A stretch of DNA of 64,000 bases, taken from contig NZ_JAJQJH010000009.1 in NCBI RefSeq assembly GCF_029544075.1, positions 79,666 through 143,665 on the forward strand, read 5' to 3'. The position numbers and the translations under genes were made by a program. Positions within the stretch are counted from its first letter, which is position 1; each line of letters starts with the position of its first letter. The notes under the pieces are model-generated. The model was given only the letters and a program-made list of their open reading frames with translations, was not told where the DNA came from and did not search any database. Below are positions 52,995 to 62,136 of the stretch, in pieces. Origin of the DNA: Chromohalobacter canadensis. GTDB taxonomy: Bacteria; Pseudomonadota; Gammaproteobacteria; Pseudomonadales; Halomonadaceae.

Positions 52995-54158
52995 ATGCGA
53001 ATTACCGACATCAAGGAGGCGCGGGTGTCGATCGCTTCCGACATCGCCAACGCTTATATCTCGTTTGCCAAGATGGATGTCTCCATCCTGGCGATCTACA
53101 CCGACGCCAAGGTCGATGGCCGGCAGGTCGTGGGCTACGGCTTCAATTCGAACGGACGCTATGCCCAGAGCGGCCTGCTGCGGGAGCGTTTCCTGCCACG
53201 CCTGGAGGAAGCGGACCCGGCGTCGTTGCTCGATGACAGTGGCCGCAATCTCGATCCGTTCAAGGTCTGGGCGACGGTGATGGCCAACGAGAAGCCGGGC
53301 GGCCACGGCGAGCGCTCGGTGGCGGTGGGTATCATCGACATGGCGATCTGGGACATCGTGGCCAAGGTCGAGAACAAGCCGCTGGCGCAGCTACTGGCCG
53401 AGCGCTTCGGGGACGGCGAGGTGGATCGGCGCGTCTCGGTCTATGCCGCCGGCGGCTATTACCATCCCGGCAAGGAAATCCAGGGTCTTCAGGAAGAGAT
53501 GCGCGATTACCTGGAGATGGGCTACGTGGCCATCAAGATGAAGATCGGCGGTGTGCCGCTGGAAGAAGACTTGCCGCGCGTCGAGGCGGCACTGGAGGTC
53601 GTGGGCGAGGCGTCGCGCCTGGCGGTGGATGCCAATGGCCGTTTCGGTCTGCAGGACACGCTGGCCTTCGCCGATGGCCTGGCCCCCTTCGGGGTGCGCT
53701 GGTACGAGGAGGCCGGTGACCCGCTCGACTACGCCCTGCAGCGTCAGCTATGCGAGCACTATGCCGGCCCGACCGCCACGGGGGAAAACCTGTTCTCCCA
53801 CCAGGACGTGCGCAACCTGTTGCGCCATGGCGGCATGCGCCCCGACCGCGACATCCTGCAGATGGACCCGGTGCTATCCTACGGGTTGGTGGAGTACCTG
53901 CGCATGCTGGACGAACTGCGCATTCGCGGCTGGTCGCCCCGCCAGTGCATCCCTCACGGTGGACATCAGTTCGCCCTCAACATCGCCGCCGGCCTCAAGC
54001 TGGGCGGCAACGAATCCTACCCGCGCGTCTTTGCTCCCTTCGGCGGCTTCGCCGACTCCACACCAGTCGAGAACGGCTACGTGGCGATTCCGACCATGCC
54101 GGGCATCGGCTTCGAGGACAAGGCTGAGTTGATGAAGGTTTTTCACGCCCACCTGTAG
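52995..54158 (+). CDS. tarD: Enolase-superfamily dehydratase, D-tartrate dehydratase type
   Basis: The 387-residue protein is of the mandelate racemase/MLE family. Key residues are visible: Lys181 and Lys183 in AIKMKIGG, metal ligands in LAVDANGRFG, RWYEEAGDP and ATGENLFS, and the catalytic His in CIPHGGHQFALNIAAGL. The long C-terminal stretch MRPDRDILQMDPVLSYGLVEYLR through GGNESYPRVFAPFGGFAD follows the characterised Bradyrhizobium D-tartrate dehydratase closely. That enzyme dehydrates D-tartrate to oxaloacetate. The tartrate-dehydrogenase-like gene next door supports the call; related sugar-acid dehydratases remain possible. Confidence 0.85.
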   Translation: MRITDIKEARVSIASDIANAYISFAKMDVSILAIYTDAKVDGRQVVGYGFNSNGRYAQSGLLRERFLPRLEEADPASLLDDSGRNLDPFKVWATVMANEKPGGHGERSVAVGIIDMAIWDIVAKVENKPLAQLLAERFGDGEVDRRVSVYAAGGYYHPGKEIQGLQEEMRDYLEMGYVAIKMKIGGVPLEEDLPRVEAALEVVGEASRLAVDANGRFGLQDTLAFADGLAPFGVRWYEEAGDPLDYALQRQLCEHYAGPTATGENLFSHQDVRNLLRHGGMRPDRDILQMDPVLSYGLVEYLRMLDELRIRGWSPRQCIPHGGHQFALNIAAGLKLGGNESYPRVFAPFGGFADSTPVENGYVAIPTMPGIGFEDKAELMKVFHAHL

Positions 54159-54191
54159 GTCTTGGGCCAATCGCAGCAGAGGATATTCATC

Positions 54192-55250
54192 ATGCGTCAT
54201 CACAAGATCGCCGTGATTCCCGGCGACGGCGTCGGGATCGAGGTCATCGAAGCCGGCAAGCAAGTCCTGCAGGCCCTGGCGGAGAAAAGCGGTGAGCTGA
54301 GCTTCGCTTTCAGCGACTTTCCGTGGAGTTCCGATCATTACCTGGAGCATGGCCGCTACATTCCCGAAGGGGGGCTGGAAGAACTGGCCACTTTCGATGC
54401 CATCTATTTCGGTGCGGTGGGCAGCCAGCAAGTGCCGGATCACGTCTCGCTATGGGACCTTCGCTTGGCAATCTGCCAGGGGTTCGATCAGTACGCCAAC
54501 GTGCGCCCCGCTCGGTTGCTGCCCGGCATCGGCAGCCGGTTGCAGGATGCCGAGAAGATCGACTGGGTGATCATTCGCGAGAACAGCGAAGGCGAGTATT
54601 CCGGTAACGGGGGGAGGGTGCATCGTGGCTTGCCGGAAGAAGTCGGCACCGAGGTGTCGATCTTCTCGCGCAAGGGTGTGGAGCGTATCCATCGCTTCGC
54701 TTTCGAGATGGCCCGAAGCCGGCCGCGCAAGATGCTGACCCTGGTGACCAAATCCAACGCTCAGCGGCACGGCATGGTGCTATGGGATGAGGTGTTCTTC
54801 GAGGTGGCCAAAGATTACCCCGACGTCGAGATCGACCGTGAACTCGTCGATGCCGTGACCACGCGCATGGTGCTCAAGCCGGGCACGCTGGACACCGTGG
54901 TAGCGACCAACCTGCACGCCGACATCATTTCCGACCTGGCGGCGGCGCTGACGGGAAGCCTGGGGATTGCGCCGACCGCGAACCTGAACCCCGAGCGAAC
55001 CTTTCCCTCGATGTTCGAGCCGATCCATGGCTCGGCCTTCGACATTGCCGGCCAAGGCATCGCCAACCCGGTGGGCGCCTTCTGGACGGCGGTCATGATG
55101 CTGGAGCATCTGGGCGAAACCACGGCGGCCGAGCGATTGATGGCGGCGATCGAGCGGCTGACGTGTTCCGGCGTTCATTCCCGCGATGTGGGCGGCGAGG
55201 CGACGACGCAGGAGATCACCCAGGCGGTCGTGAACGAACTGAGCCGCTGA
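54192..55250 (+). CDS. ttuC: Tartrate dehydrogenase/decarboxylase or D-malate dehydrogenase
   Basis: ATG 54192 with GAGGAT upstream gives 352 residues. It belongs to the beta-decarboxylating dehydrogenase family with isopropylmalate and isocitrate dehydrogenases: KIAVIPGDGVGIEVIEAG, YANVRPARLLPGI, IRENSEGEYSGNGGRVH and TNLHADIISDLAAALTGSLGIAPTANL. The pattern WDLRLAICQGFDQYANVRP marks the TtuC/DmlA branch, which oxidises tartrate or D-malate with NAD+ and Mn2+, with or without decarboxylation. It ends the operon with the dehydratase and TTT transporter. Confidence 0.9.
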   Translation: MRHHKIAVIPGDGVGIEVIEAGKQVLQALAEKSGELSFAFSDFPWSSDHYLEHGRYIPEGGLEELATFDAIYFGAVGSQQVPDHVSLWDLRLAICQGFDQYANVRPARLLPGIGSRLQDAEKIDWVIIRENSEGEYSGNGGRVHRGLPEEVGTEVSIFSRKGVERIHRFAFEMARSRPRKMLTLVTKSNAQRHGMVLWDEVFFEVAKDYPDVEIDRELVDAVTTRMVLKPGTLDTVVATNLHADIISDLAAALTGSLGIAPTANLNPERTFPSMFEPIHGSAFDIAGQGIANPVGAFWTAVMMLEHLGETTAAERLMAAIERLTCSGVHSRDVGGEATTQEITQAVVNELSR

Positions 55251-55270
55251 GTTCGGCGAGCGATGTGGCA

Positions 55271-55307
55271 AGACCGCAGCCCGAGGCGTCGCTCGGCACT
55301 GCGGTCT
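55271..55307. terminator. Long hairpin between convergent genes
   Basis: AGACCGCAG (55271-55279) pairs with CTGCGGTCT (55299-55307), and inside it CCGAG (55281-55285) pairs with CTCGG (55292-55296). It lies between ttuC (plus, ending 55250) and the quinol-monooxygenase-like gene (minus, ending 55330), so it can serve both. T-tracts are absent. Confidence 0.6.
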
Positions 55308-55329
55308 AGTGCTCCCCGGCGAAGGCGCG

Positions 55330-55647
55330 TTATTCGGGGCGTGTCGCCGTGTAGAAGAAGCGTACCGACGGCTCATCGACGAGCAATGGAGCGCTGCCTT
55401 CCTTAAACGGCGCGTAGTGGGGCATCTGCATGTGGTGCTCGAAGGCGGCGCGGTCGCGATAGACCTCGTGCAGCACGACGAGGTTGTCGCTGCCTTCCGG
55501 CGTCAGCACGTCGAATACCAGGCAGCCTTCCTCATTGGCCAGTGATTCGTTGGCGTCGTTGTGTGCCAGGGCGAGAAAGGCAGGCACCTGGCCTTCCTTG
55601 ATCCGGAACTCGGCGAGCACGACGAAATGCGATGTGGTCGAGGACAT
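55330..55647 (-). CDS. ABM-domain protein, putative quinol monooxygenase (YgiN-like)
   Basis: The 105-residue single-domain protein has the dimeric alpha-beta-barrel ABM pattern: HFVVLAEFRIKEGQVPAFLALAHNDANESLANEEGCLVFDVL, then VVLHEVYRDRAAFEHHMQMPHYAPF. Close relatives include YgiN quinol monooxygenases and LsrG. It is soluble and has no cofactor motif, as usual for the family. It is transcribed away from the tartrate operon's end and stands 48 bases after a zinc-ribbon gene on the same strand. A role is not assignable. Confidence 0.88.
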   Translation of the reverse strand: MSSTTSHFVVLAEFRIKEGQVPAFLALAHNDANESLANEEGCLVFDVLTPEGSDNLVVLHEVYRDRAAFEHHMQMPHYAPFKEGSAPLLVDEPSVRFFYTATRPE

Positions 55648-55695
55648 GTGGCCTCCGCTGGAAAAGAAGATGATGAGTGCCTGGTCGGCACGGGA

Positions 55696-55905
55696 TCAGG
55701 TGTCTCGCGATGCGCCAGGCGCCGTTTCAAGATGCGCCTCCAACTCGTCGAGGGTATGGCGATAGTTCGAGACGAGGCGGTCGTAGCGCCCGAAGTCATG
55801 GCCGCAATCTTCGCAAAAGACATGGTACTGGCCCTCGCGACCGGGAGGGAAGCGCTTGGCACGGCTACCGCAATCGGGACAGTCGGGGCTGGTGGGAGCT
55901 TGCAT
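55696..55905 (-). CDS. Small zinc-ribbon protein
   Basis: ATG 55905 (MQAPTSP) has a perfect AGGAGG six bases upstream, so the 69-residue form is chosen over the longer open frame. Two CxxC knuckles, CPDCGS and FCEDCG, separated by about 18 residues, form one zinc ribbon; the rest is a helix DFGRYDRLVSNYRHTLDELEAHLE. I do not recognise a named family. It may be co-transcribed with the downstream ABM gene. Confidence 0.8.
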   Translation of the reverse strand: MQAPTSPDCPDCGSRAKRFPPGREGQYHVFCEDCGHDFGRYDRLVSNYRHTLDELEAHLETAPGASRDT

Positions 55906-56056
55906 GAGACCTCCTGATAGTCGATGTTGCCGCGATTCGATAACATCATGACATCGCGTTGTACTCATGAAATCGGGGCGCTCGGTGGCAAGATCAAGGT
56001 ATCGACCGCCCCCGAGGCCTTGTCGGCGATGCTAACATTCGCCTTTTGGCCCGTGG

Positions 56057-57898
56057 ATGTCCCGCATGAGCGCGCCCTCGCTTCGCCCCTACCAGCATCA
56101 GACCGTCGATAACGTCATCGCGCATTTCCGGCGCGGCGACGATCCCGCCGTGGTGGTGCTGCCCACCGGCAGTGGCAAGTCGCTGGTCATTGCCGAACTG
56201 GCGCGGCTGGCACGCGGCCGGGTCCTGGTGCTGGCCCACGTTCGGGAGCTGGTCGAGCAGAACCATGCCAAGTACCGCGCCTATGGACTGGAGGCGGACC
56301 TGTTCAGTGCCGGTCTGGGGCGCAAGGAGAGCGAGCGTCAGGTGGTCTTCGGTTCGGTGCAGTCCGTGGTCAGGAGCCTGGAGCGTTTCGAGGCACATGA
56401 CGAGTGGGGCGCGTTCACCCTGCTGGTCATCGACGAGTGCCACCGCATTCCGCCGGGGGCGTCGGCGGGCAAGGTCCGGGATGACAAGGGCGCGTCGAGC
56501 TATCATCAGGTGATCGCGCACCTGCGGCGCCACAACCCGCGCCTCAAGGTGCTGGGCCTGACGGCGACGCCGTATCGTCTGGGGCAAGGCTTCATCTACC
56601 ACCGTCATCACCACGGCATGGTGCGCGGCGACGCGGATTGCTTCTTTCAGGATTGCGTGTTCGAGCAGCCACTGCGGCTGATGGTCAAGCAGGGTTATCT
56701 GGCGCCGCCCCGGCGCGTGGATGCCGCGCTGTATGCCGAGGATGGCGAGCAGACCCGGTATGACTTCTCGCGGCTGTCGCCCGGTCGCGGCGGCGGCTTC
56801 GAGGAAGCGGAGCTGAACCGCGTCGTGCAAGGGCACCGGGCGACGCCGGGTATCATCGCCGAGGTCGTCGAGCAGGCCCGCGAGCGGCGCGGCGTGATGA
56901 TCTTCGCGGCCACGGTGGCGCACGCGCGGGAAATCATGGGCTATTTGCCGGCGCAGCAGGCGGCCCTGATCGTGGGCGCGACGCCAGGGCAGGAGCGCGA
57001 AGCACTGATCGAGGACTTCAAGGCGCAGCGGTTGAAGTATCTCGTCAACGTGGCGGTTCTCACCACCGGCTTCGATGCGCCGCACGTGGATCTGATCGCG
57101 ATCCTGCGGCCCACGGAGTCAGTCAGCCTGTATCAACAAGTCGTCGGGCGTGGGTTGCGTTTGTCCTCTGGCAAGGAAGACTGTCTGATCCTCGATTACG
57201 CGGGCAATCCCTGGGATTTATACGCGCCGGAAGTCGGTGAACCCCGCCCCGATTCAGACTCTGAGCCGGTGCAGGTGGAGTGCCCGGCGTGCGGGCACGC
57301 CAATCTGTTCTGGGGCAAGCGTGATGGCGATCTGGTCATCGAACATCACGGCCGCCGCTGCCAAGGCCTGGTGGAAGGCGCGGACGGACGGCGCTGGCAG
57401 TGCGACTTTCGCTTTCGCTTCAAGGTCTGCGATCAGTGCGGTGCGGAAAACGACATCGCCGCGCGCGCCTGCCATCAATGCGGCGAGCGCATGGTCGATC
57501 CCGACGACAAACTCAAGGCCGCACTGCGCCTCAAGGAAGCCAAGGTCCTGCGTGTCTCGGGCATGCAGTTACAGGCGGTAACCAACGGTCGCGGGCTACC
57601 CCGCCTGAAGGTGACCTACCATGATGAGGACGGCGCCACGCTCGACGAATGGTTTGCGCTGGAAACTGCCGCGCAGCGTCGCGCCTTCACCCTGGCCTTT
57701 CTGCGCCATCACCTGCGCGCACCGGGGATCGACTGGCAGCCACGCTCGGCGGAAGACGTCATTGCCGGAGAGCAGCGGCTCAAGGCCCCGGATTTCGTCG
57801 TGGGACGCAAGGTCGGTCGTTACTGGCAGATCCGCGATAAGCTCTTCGACTACGCGGGGCGCTACCGCAAGGCCGATGGAGCGACAGGCAATGACTAG
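56057..57898 (+). CDS. radD: ATP-dependent DNA repair helicase RadD
   Basis: The 613-residue SF2 helicase starts [24 protein letters not shown] (ATG 56066 also possible). It has Walker [13 protein letters not shown] box [28 protein letters not shown] and QQVVGRGLR, followed by a zinc-binding region ([31 protein letters not shown]) and the RadD C-terminal domain. It tracks E. coli RadD (YejH, 586 residues) from end to end. RadD works with RecA and SSB in double-strand-break repair. It is 70 bases ahead of pqqA. Confidence 0.95.
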   Translation: MSRMSAPSLRPYQHQTVDNVIAHFRRGDDPAVVVLPTGSGKSLVIAELARLARGRVLVLAHVRELVEQNHAKYRAYGLEADLFSAGLGRKESERQVVFGSVQSVVRSLERFEAHDEWGAFTLLVIDECHRIPPGASAGKVRDDKGASSYHQVIAHLRRHNPRLKVLGLTATPYRLGQGFIYHRHHHGMVRGDADCFFQDCVFEQPLRLMVKQGYLAPPRRVDAALYAEDGEQTRYDFSRLSPGRGGGFEEAELNRVVQGHRATPGIIAEVVEQARERRGVMIFAATVAHAREIMGYLPAQQAALIVGATPGQEREALIEDFKAQRLKYLVNVAVLTTGFDAPHVDLIAILRPTESVSLYQQVVGRGLRLSSGKEDCLILDYAGNPWDLYAPEVGEPRPDSDSEPVQVECPACGHANLFWGKRDGDLVIEHHGRRCQGLVEGADGRRWQCDFRFRFKVCDQCGAENDIAARACHQCGERMVDPDDKLKAALRLKEAKVLRVSGMQLQAVTNGRGLPRLKVTYHDEDGATLDEWFALETAAQRRAFTLAFLRHHLRAPGIDWQPRSAEDVIAGEQRLKAPDFVVGRKVGRYWQIRDKLFDYAGRYRKADGATGND

Positions 57899-57968
57899 TT
57901 GATGATGCGCTAATCACGCTAACGGTTTATGATTGAATGGCGAAATTCACTTTGATGGAGAGACGAAA

Positions 57969-58046
57969 ATGGCTTGGATGACCCCGGAAGTGAAGGAAAT
58001 CTGCATCGCGTTGGAAATCAACGATTACATGCCCGCCGAATTCTGA
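57969..58046 (+). CDS. pqqA: PQQ precursor peptide PqqA
   Basis: A 25-residue ORF with GGAGAG upstream encodes a peptide whose C-terminal part is EICIALEINDYMPAEF. Glu16 and Tyr20 are spaced ExxxY, exactly as in PqqA, where these two residues are cross-linked to become the PQQ core. It lies seven bases before pqqB. The tail after Tyr (MPAEF) resembles alphaproteobacterial forms such as those ending YESAEI more than the enteric form ending in ANR. Confidence 0.93.
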   Translation: MAWMTPEVKEICIALEINDYMPAEF

Positions 58047-58053
58047 GGCGGCG

Positions 58054-58953
58054 TTGTATATTCATGTACTCGGGGCGGCCGCCGGTGGCGGCCTCCCTCA
58101 GTGGAACTGTCGTTGTGATGTATGCCGGTTGGCGTGGGCGGGTGATCCACGCGTCACGCCGAGAACTCAGTCCTCTCTTGCGGTGAGCGCCGATGGCCAG
58201 TCATGGGCCCTGATCAATTGCGCTCCCGAAGTGCTGACCCAGATACGCCGAACTCCCGCGCTGTTTCCCCAGCAGGGGCAACGCCACACCCCGATTGCCT
58301 CGGTATTGCTGACCAACGGCGACGTCGACCATGTCGGTGGCTTGTTGAGCTTGCGTGAAAGTTCGCCCTATCGTCTTTATGCCACGTCGGAAATTCATGC
58401 CGCGTTGCGCGACAGCCCGGTCTTCAACGTCCTCAATCCCGACTATGTCGAACGCGTCGGCGTTGATCTGGAGCAGACCCTGACGTTAACCGATGGGCTC
58501 GAAGCGCGGATATTCGCGGTGCCCGGCAAGGCAGCGCTGTACCTGGAGGGCGAGGACCCCGACATCGGCAGCGAAGGCGAGGCCACCGTGGGCGTGGAGT
58601 TTCGCGTCGGCGCGCGACGTGCCTATTACATCCCCGGTTGCGCGGCGCTGACCGAGCGTTTGGCGGCGCGTCTCGAGGGCGCCGACCTGGTGCTGTTCGA
58701 TGGCACACTATGGCGTGATGACGAGATGATCCGCGCCAGCGTTGGCCACAAGACGGGGAGCCGCATGGGGCACATGTCGATGGCCGGCGAGTCGGGCAGT
58801 ATGGCGGCGATGTCGTCTCTGAACATCGGGCGGCGTGTCTTCATCCATATCAACAACACCAATCCGGTGTTGATCGACGATTCCCCGGAGCGCCGGGAAG
58901 CCACGCGTCACGGTTGGGAAATCGCCCACGACGGCATGGAACTGGAATGCTGA
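58054..58953 (+). CDS. pqqB: PQQ biosynthesis protein PqqB
   Basis: The start is TTG at 58054 with GAGG upstream; it produces MYIHVLGAAAGGGLPQWNCRCDVCRLAW, the conserved PqqB N-terminus, and 299 residues. It is a metallo-beta-lactamase fold enzyme with NGDVDHVGGLLSLRE and a C-terminal FIHINNTNPVLIDDSPER. In characterised systems it hydroxylates the tyrosine part of the precursor. The rare start codon may lower its level relative to PqqA. Its TGA overlaps the pqqC ATG. Confidence 0.95.
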   Translation: MYIHVLGAAAGGGLPQWNCRCDVCRLAWAGDPRVTPRTQSSLAVSADGQSWALINCAPEVLTQIRRTPALFPQQGQRHTPIASVLLTNGDVDHVGGLLSLRESSPYRLYATSEIHAALRDSPVFNVLNPDYVERVGVDLEQTLTLTDGLEARIFAVPGKAALYLEGEDPDIGSEGEATVGVEFRVGARRAYYIPGCAALTERLAARLEGADLVLFDGTLWRDDEMIRASVGHKTGSRMGHMSMAGESGSMAAMSSLNIGRRVFIHINNTNPVLIDDSPERREATRHGWEIAHDGMELEC

Positions 58954-59720
58954 TGAGTGATATTGAAACCCCGATCCGCGAGGCGTTGAGCGCGGACGAC
59001 CTGGAAGCACGTTTACGGGCGATAGGCGAGCAGCGTTACCATCACCGTCACCCTTTTCAGCTCATGCTGCAAAACGGTGAGTTGAATCGCCGTCAGGTGC
59101 AGGCATGGGCCCTCAACCGCTATTACTATCAGTCGATGATTCCGCTCAAGGATGCCTCGCTGATCGCACGCCTCGACGACCCGGCGCTGCGCCGCGAGTG
59201 GCGCGCCCGGCTGGTGGACCACGACGGTGAAGCGGAGGGCGAGGGCGGCATCTCGCGTTGGCTGACGCTCACCGACGGGTTGGGACTGGACCGCGAGATG
59301 GTGGTCTCGACCCGGCGGGTTCTGCCAGCTACACGTTTCGCGGTGGAGGCTTACCTTCATTTCGTGCGCGAGCGCAGCGTGCTGGAGGCCATTGCCTCGT
59401 CGTTGACCGAGCTGTTTTCACCGCTGGTGATCGGCCAGCGGGTCAGTGGCATGCTCAAGCACTACGACTTCGTCTCCGCCGAGACTCTGGCCTATTTCGA
59501 ACCGCGTCTGACCCAGGCGCCGCGGGATGCGGAGATGGCGCTCGACTACGTCAAGCGCCATGCCGAACGTCCGGATCAGCAGCAGGCGGTGCTCGAGGCA
59601 TTGATATTCAAATGCCAGGTGCTGTGGACACAACTGGACGCCTTGCATCACGCCTATGTCGCGCCCGGCCATGTGCCACCCGGGGCCTGGGATGGCGAAG
59701 CGCAAACAGAGGCGTTATGA
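58953..59720 (+). CDS. pqqC: Pyrroloquinoline-quinone synthase PqqC
   Basis: From ATG 58953 (TGATG overlap with pqqB) the protein has 255 residues; ATG 58947 is a near alternative. Conserved stretches are YHHRHPFQLMLQNGELNRRQVQAWALNRYYYQSMIPLKDA, RWLTLTDGLGLDR, ELFSPLVIGQRVSGMLKHYDFV and the C-terminal KCQVLWTQLDALHHAYV. It is an all-helical cofactorless oxidase that performs the final ring closure and eight-electron oxidation to PQQ. It overlaps pqqD by four bases. Confidence 0.96.
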   Translation: MSDIETPIREALSADDLEARLRAIGEQRYHHRHPFQLMLQNGELNRRQVQAWALNRYYYQSMIPLKDASLIARLDDPALRREWRARLVDHDGEAEGEGGISRWLTLTDGLGLDREMVVSTRRVLPATRFAVEAYLHFVRERSVLEAIASSLTELFSPLVIGQRVSGMLKHYDFVSAETLAYFEPRLTQAPRDAEMALDYVKRHAERPDQQQAVLEALIFKCQVLWTQLDALHHAYVAPGHVPPGAWDGEAQTEAL

Positions 59721-59998
59721 CGGCAATTCAGGAAAGCGACATCGTGCGCCTGCCACGCGGCGTCAGGCTGCGCGAAGATAAGCAGCGGGGTGGCTGGGTA
59801 TTGCTGGCGCCCGAGCGTGTCTTTCAGCTCGATGGCATTGCTCAAACCGTGGTCAGCCAGGTGGATGGCGAGCGCAGCGTCGGCGCGATCATCGATCAGC
59901 TGTGCGAGACCTATCAGGCGCCGCGCGAGCGTATCGCCCAAGACGTGACGGCCATGTTCGCTGGGTTGGTCGAGAAACGTGTCCTGGAGGTCGCATGA
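59717..59998 (+). CDS. pqqD: PqqD peptide chaperone
   Basis: The 93-residue RRE-type protein starts at ATG 59717 and reads [43 protein letters not shown], followed by a winged-helix tail. PqqD binds the precursor PqqA and presents it to the radical SAM enzyme PqqE. It overlaps pqqC and pqqE by four bases each, so the three are translated as a coupled set. Confidence 0.95.
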   Translation: MTAIQESDIVRLPRGVRLREDKQRGGWVLLAPERVFQLDGIAQTVVSQVDGERSVGAIIDQLCETYQAPRERIAQDVTAMFAGLVEKRVLEVA

Positions 59999-61110
59999 CA
60001 CATTCGCAAGCTTATGATGTGCAGCCGCCTATGGGGATGCTGGCGGAGTTGACGCACCGCTGCCCGCTGCAGTGCCCGTACTGCTCCAATCCCGTGGCGC
60101 TGGAGCGCCGCCGCCAAGAGCTGGATACCGCGACCTGGCAACGCGTCTTCGCCGAAGCCGCCGAGCTTGGCGTGCTGCAAGTCCATCTCTCGGGCGGCGA
60201 GCCCGCGCTGCGCCCCGACTTGCCCGAACTGGTAAAGGCCTGCGTTGACGCGGGCTTGTATTCCAACCTGATTACCGCCGGCGTCAACATCGACCGCGCC
60301 CGGCTGGAGACCCTGGCGGATGCGGGCCTCGATCACGTTCAACTGTCGTTTCAGGGCGCGACGCCCGAGGTGACTGATCACGTCGCCAACATGACCGGCG
60401 CCCATGCGCGCAAGCGCGCCTTCGCCGCCGAGGTGACGGACATTGGGCTGCCGTTGACGTTGAACGCGGTGATTCACCGCGCCAACCTGCATCAGATCGA
60501 TGAGTTCGTGGATCTGGCCGTAGAATTGGGCGCGCGGCGGCTGGAGATCGCCCATGCGCAGTACTATGGCTGGGCGTTGGTCAATCGCGCGGCTCTGATG
60601 CCGAGTCGCGAGCAGGTCATGGAGGCTGTCGAGCGGGTCGAGGCCGCGCGTGAACGCCTGCAAGGGCGCCTGGTCATCGATGCCGTAGTGCCGGATTACC
60701 ATGCGCGTCTGCCCAAGCCTTGCATGAACGGCTGGGGGCGTCAGTCACTCAATGTGACGCCATCGGGCAAGGTGCTGCCATGCCATGCAGCGGAGACGAT
60801 CCCGCACCTGGAGTTCTGGAATGTCGCGGATCATGGGCTGGGCGATATCTGGTACGACAGCCCGGCCTTCAACGCCTATCGCGGTACGGATTGGATGCCC
60901 GAGACTTGCCAGAGCTGCGAGCGCAAGGAAATCGACTGGGGCGGCTGCCGTTGTCAGGCGCTGATGCTCACCGGTGATGCCGCGCAGATGGACCCGGTAT
61001 GCGAAAAATCGCCTTATCACGACGAGGTCCAGACCTTGGCAGTGCTCGATGCCGCGGGGGATCCCGACTTCACCTATCGGCGCTTTGCGCGGACGACCGA
61101 GGGCGCCTGA
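59995..61110 (+). CDS. pqqE: PqqE radical SAM enzyme
   Basis: ATG 59995 gives 371 residues. The radical SAM cluster is CPLQCPYC (Cys23, 27, 30), and [11 protein letters not shown] is the usual SAM-binding loop. The C-terminal SPASM region carries the auxiliary-cluster cysteines in [29 protein letters not shown] and [11 protein letters not shown]. It forms the Glu-Tyr carbon-carbon bond in PqqA. It ends the pqqABCDE run; no pqqF protease gene follows. Confidence 0.96.
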   Translation: MTHSQAYDVQPPMGMLAELTHRCPLQCPYCSNPVALERRRQELDTATWQRVFAEAAELGVLQVHLSGGEPALRPDLPELVKACVDAGLYSNLITAGVNIDRARLETLADAGLDHVQLSFQGATPEVTDHVANMTGAHARKRAFAAEVTDIGLPLTLNAVIHRANLHQIDEFVDLAVELGARRLEIAHAQYYGWALVNRAALMPSREQVMEAVERVEAARERLQGRLVIDAVVPDYHARLPKPCMNGWGRQSLNVTPSGKVLPCHAAETIPHLEFWNVADHGLGDIWYDSPAFNAYRGTDWMPETCQSCERKEIDWGGCRCQALMLTGDAAQMDPVCEKSPYHDEVQTLAVLDAAGDPDFTYRRFARTTEGA

Positions 61111-61224
61111 CGATCCACCGACGCGTCTTGCGTGACGGGGGCGTGTTCGCCTCCCGGTGGCCTTGCTACACTGCGCGCTTGTCGAAGGTCGCGCCGTGAG
61201 GCGCAGTCGAGGAGAACGTCACGC

Positions 61225-62136
61225 GTGAGTGATACCGCCGAGCCTGTCAGTGCCGATACCGCCTCGGTCGCGTCCCAAGCGGCTGTATTGGCGCGCCTGC
61301 ACGATCAGCCGATCACCGAACTGCCGGAAGATCTCTACATTCCGCCCGAGGCGCTGCGCGTCTTTCTCGAGACCTTCGAAGGGCCGCTCGATCTGTTGCT
61401 GTACCTGATCCGACGCCAGAATCTCGACATCCTGGGTATCGACGTAGCGGCGATCACGCATCAGTACATCGAATACGTCGAGTTGATGCGTGCGCTGGAG
61501 ATCGATCTGGCCGGCGAGTATTTGCTGATGGCCGCCATGTTGGCGGAAATCAAGTCGCGTACGTTGTTGCCGCGTCCGCCCAAGAGCGAGGATGAGGACG
61601 CGGAAGACCCGCGTGCCGAGTTGATCCGTCGCCTGCAGGAATACGAGCAGTTGAAGTTGGCCGCCGAGGGGCTGGATGAGCTGCCGCGCGAAGGGCGCGA
61701 CTGGGTAGCGGCTCAGGCCGCGCTACCCACGCTCGAAACCCGGGTGGTGCATCCCCGAGTCGAGCTGGATGAGCTTCTACACGCCCTGTCAGGATTGCTC
61801 AAGCGGGCTGAGTTTCAGCAGTCTCACCAGATCAGTCGCGAGGTGCTGTCCACCCGCGAGCGCATGTTACGTATCATGGAGCAACTGGACGGCCAGCGTT
61901 ATACCCCGTTCGAGACGTTGTTCACGCTTGAGGAAGGGCGCGCGGGCGTGGTGGTGACCTTCATGGCGATTCTCGAACTGGCCAAGGAGGCGATGATCGA
62001 GATCGCGCAGAACGCGCCGCTGTCGCCGATTCATGTGCGTGCTCGATTGTCGGCCGAGTCGGTCGACGACACCGCCGGGACGGACGATGACGATGGCGGG
62101 GAAAGCGCCTTTGCCGATGCCGAAGAGGACCCCTGA
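61225..62136 (+). CDS. scpA: Segregation and condensation protein ScpA
   Basis: The start is GTG 61225 with GAGGAG upstream, giving 303 residues. The kleisin pattern is clear: VFLETFEGPLDLLLYLIRRQNLDILGIDVAAITHQYIEYVELMRALEIDLAGEYLLMAAMLAEIKSRTLLP and the C-terminal winged helix FETLFTLEEGRAGVVVTFMAILELAKEAMIEI. It links SMC heads with ScpB in chromosome condensation. The N-terminal 30 and C-terminal 25 residues are acidic and variable. Its stop overlaps the scpB ATG by one base. Confidence 0.95.
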   Translation: MSDTAEPVSADTASVASQAAVLARLHDQPITELPEDLYIPPEALRVFLETFEGPLDLLLYLIRRQNLDILGIDVAAITHQYIEYVELMRALEIDLAGEYLLMAAMLAEIKSRTLLPRPPKSEDEDAEDPRAELIRRLQEYEQLKLAAEGLDELPREGRDWVAAQAALPTLETRVVHPRVELDELLHALSGLLKRAEFQQSHQISREVLSTRERMLRIMEQLDGQRYTPFETLFTLEEGRAGVVVTFMAILELAKEAMIEIAQNAPLSPIHVRARLSAESVDDTAGTDDDDGGESAFADAEEDP

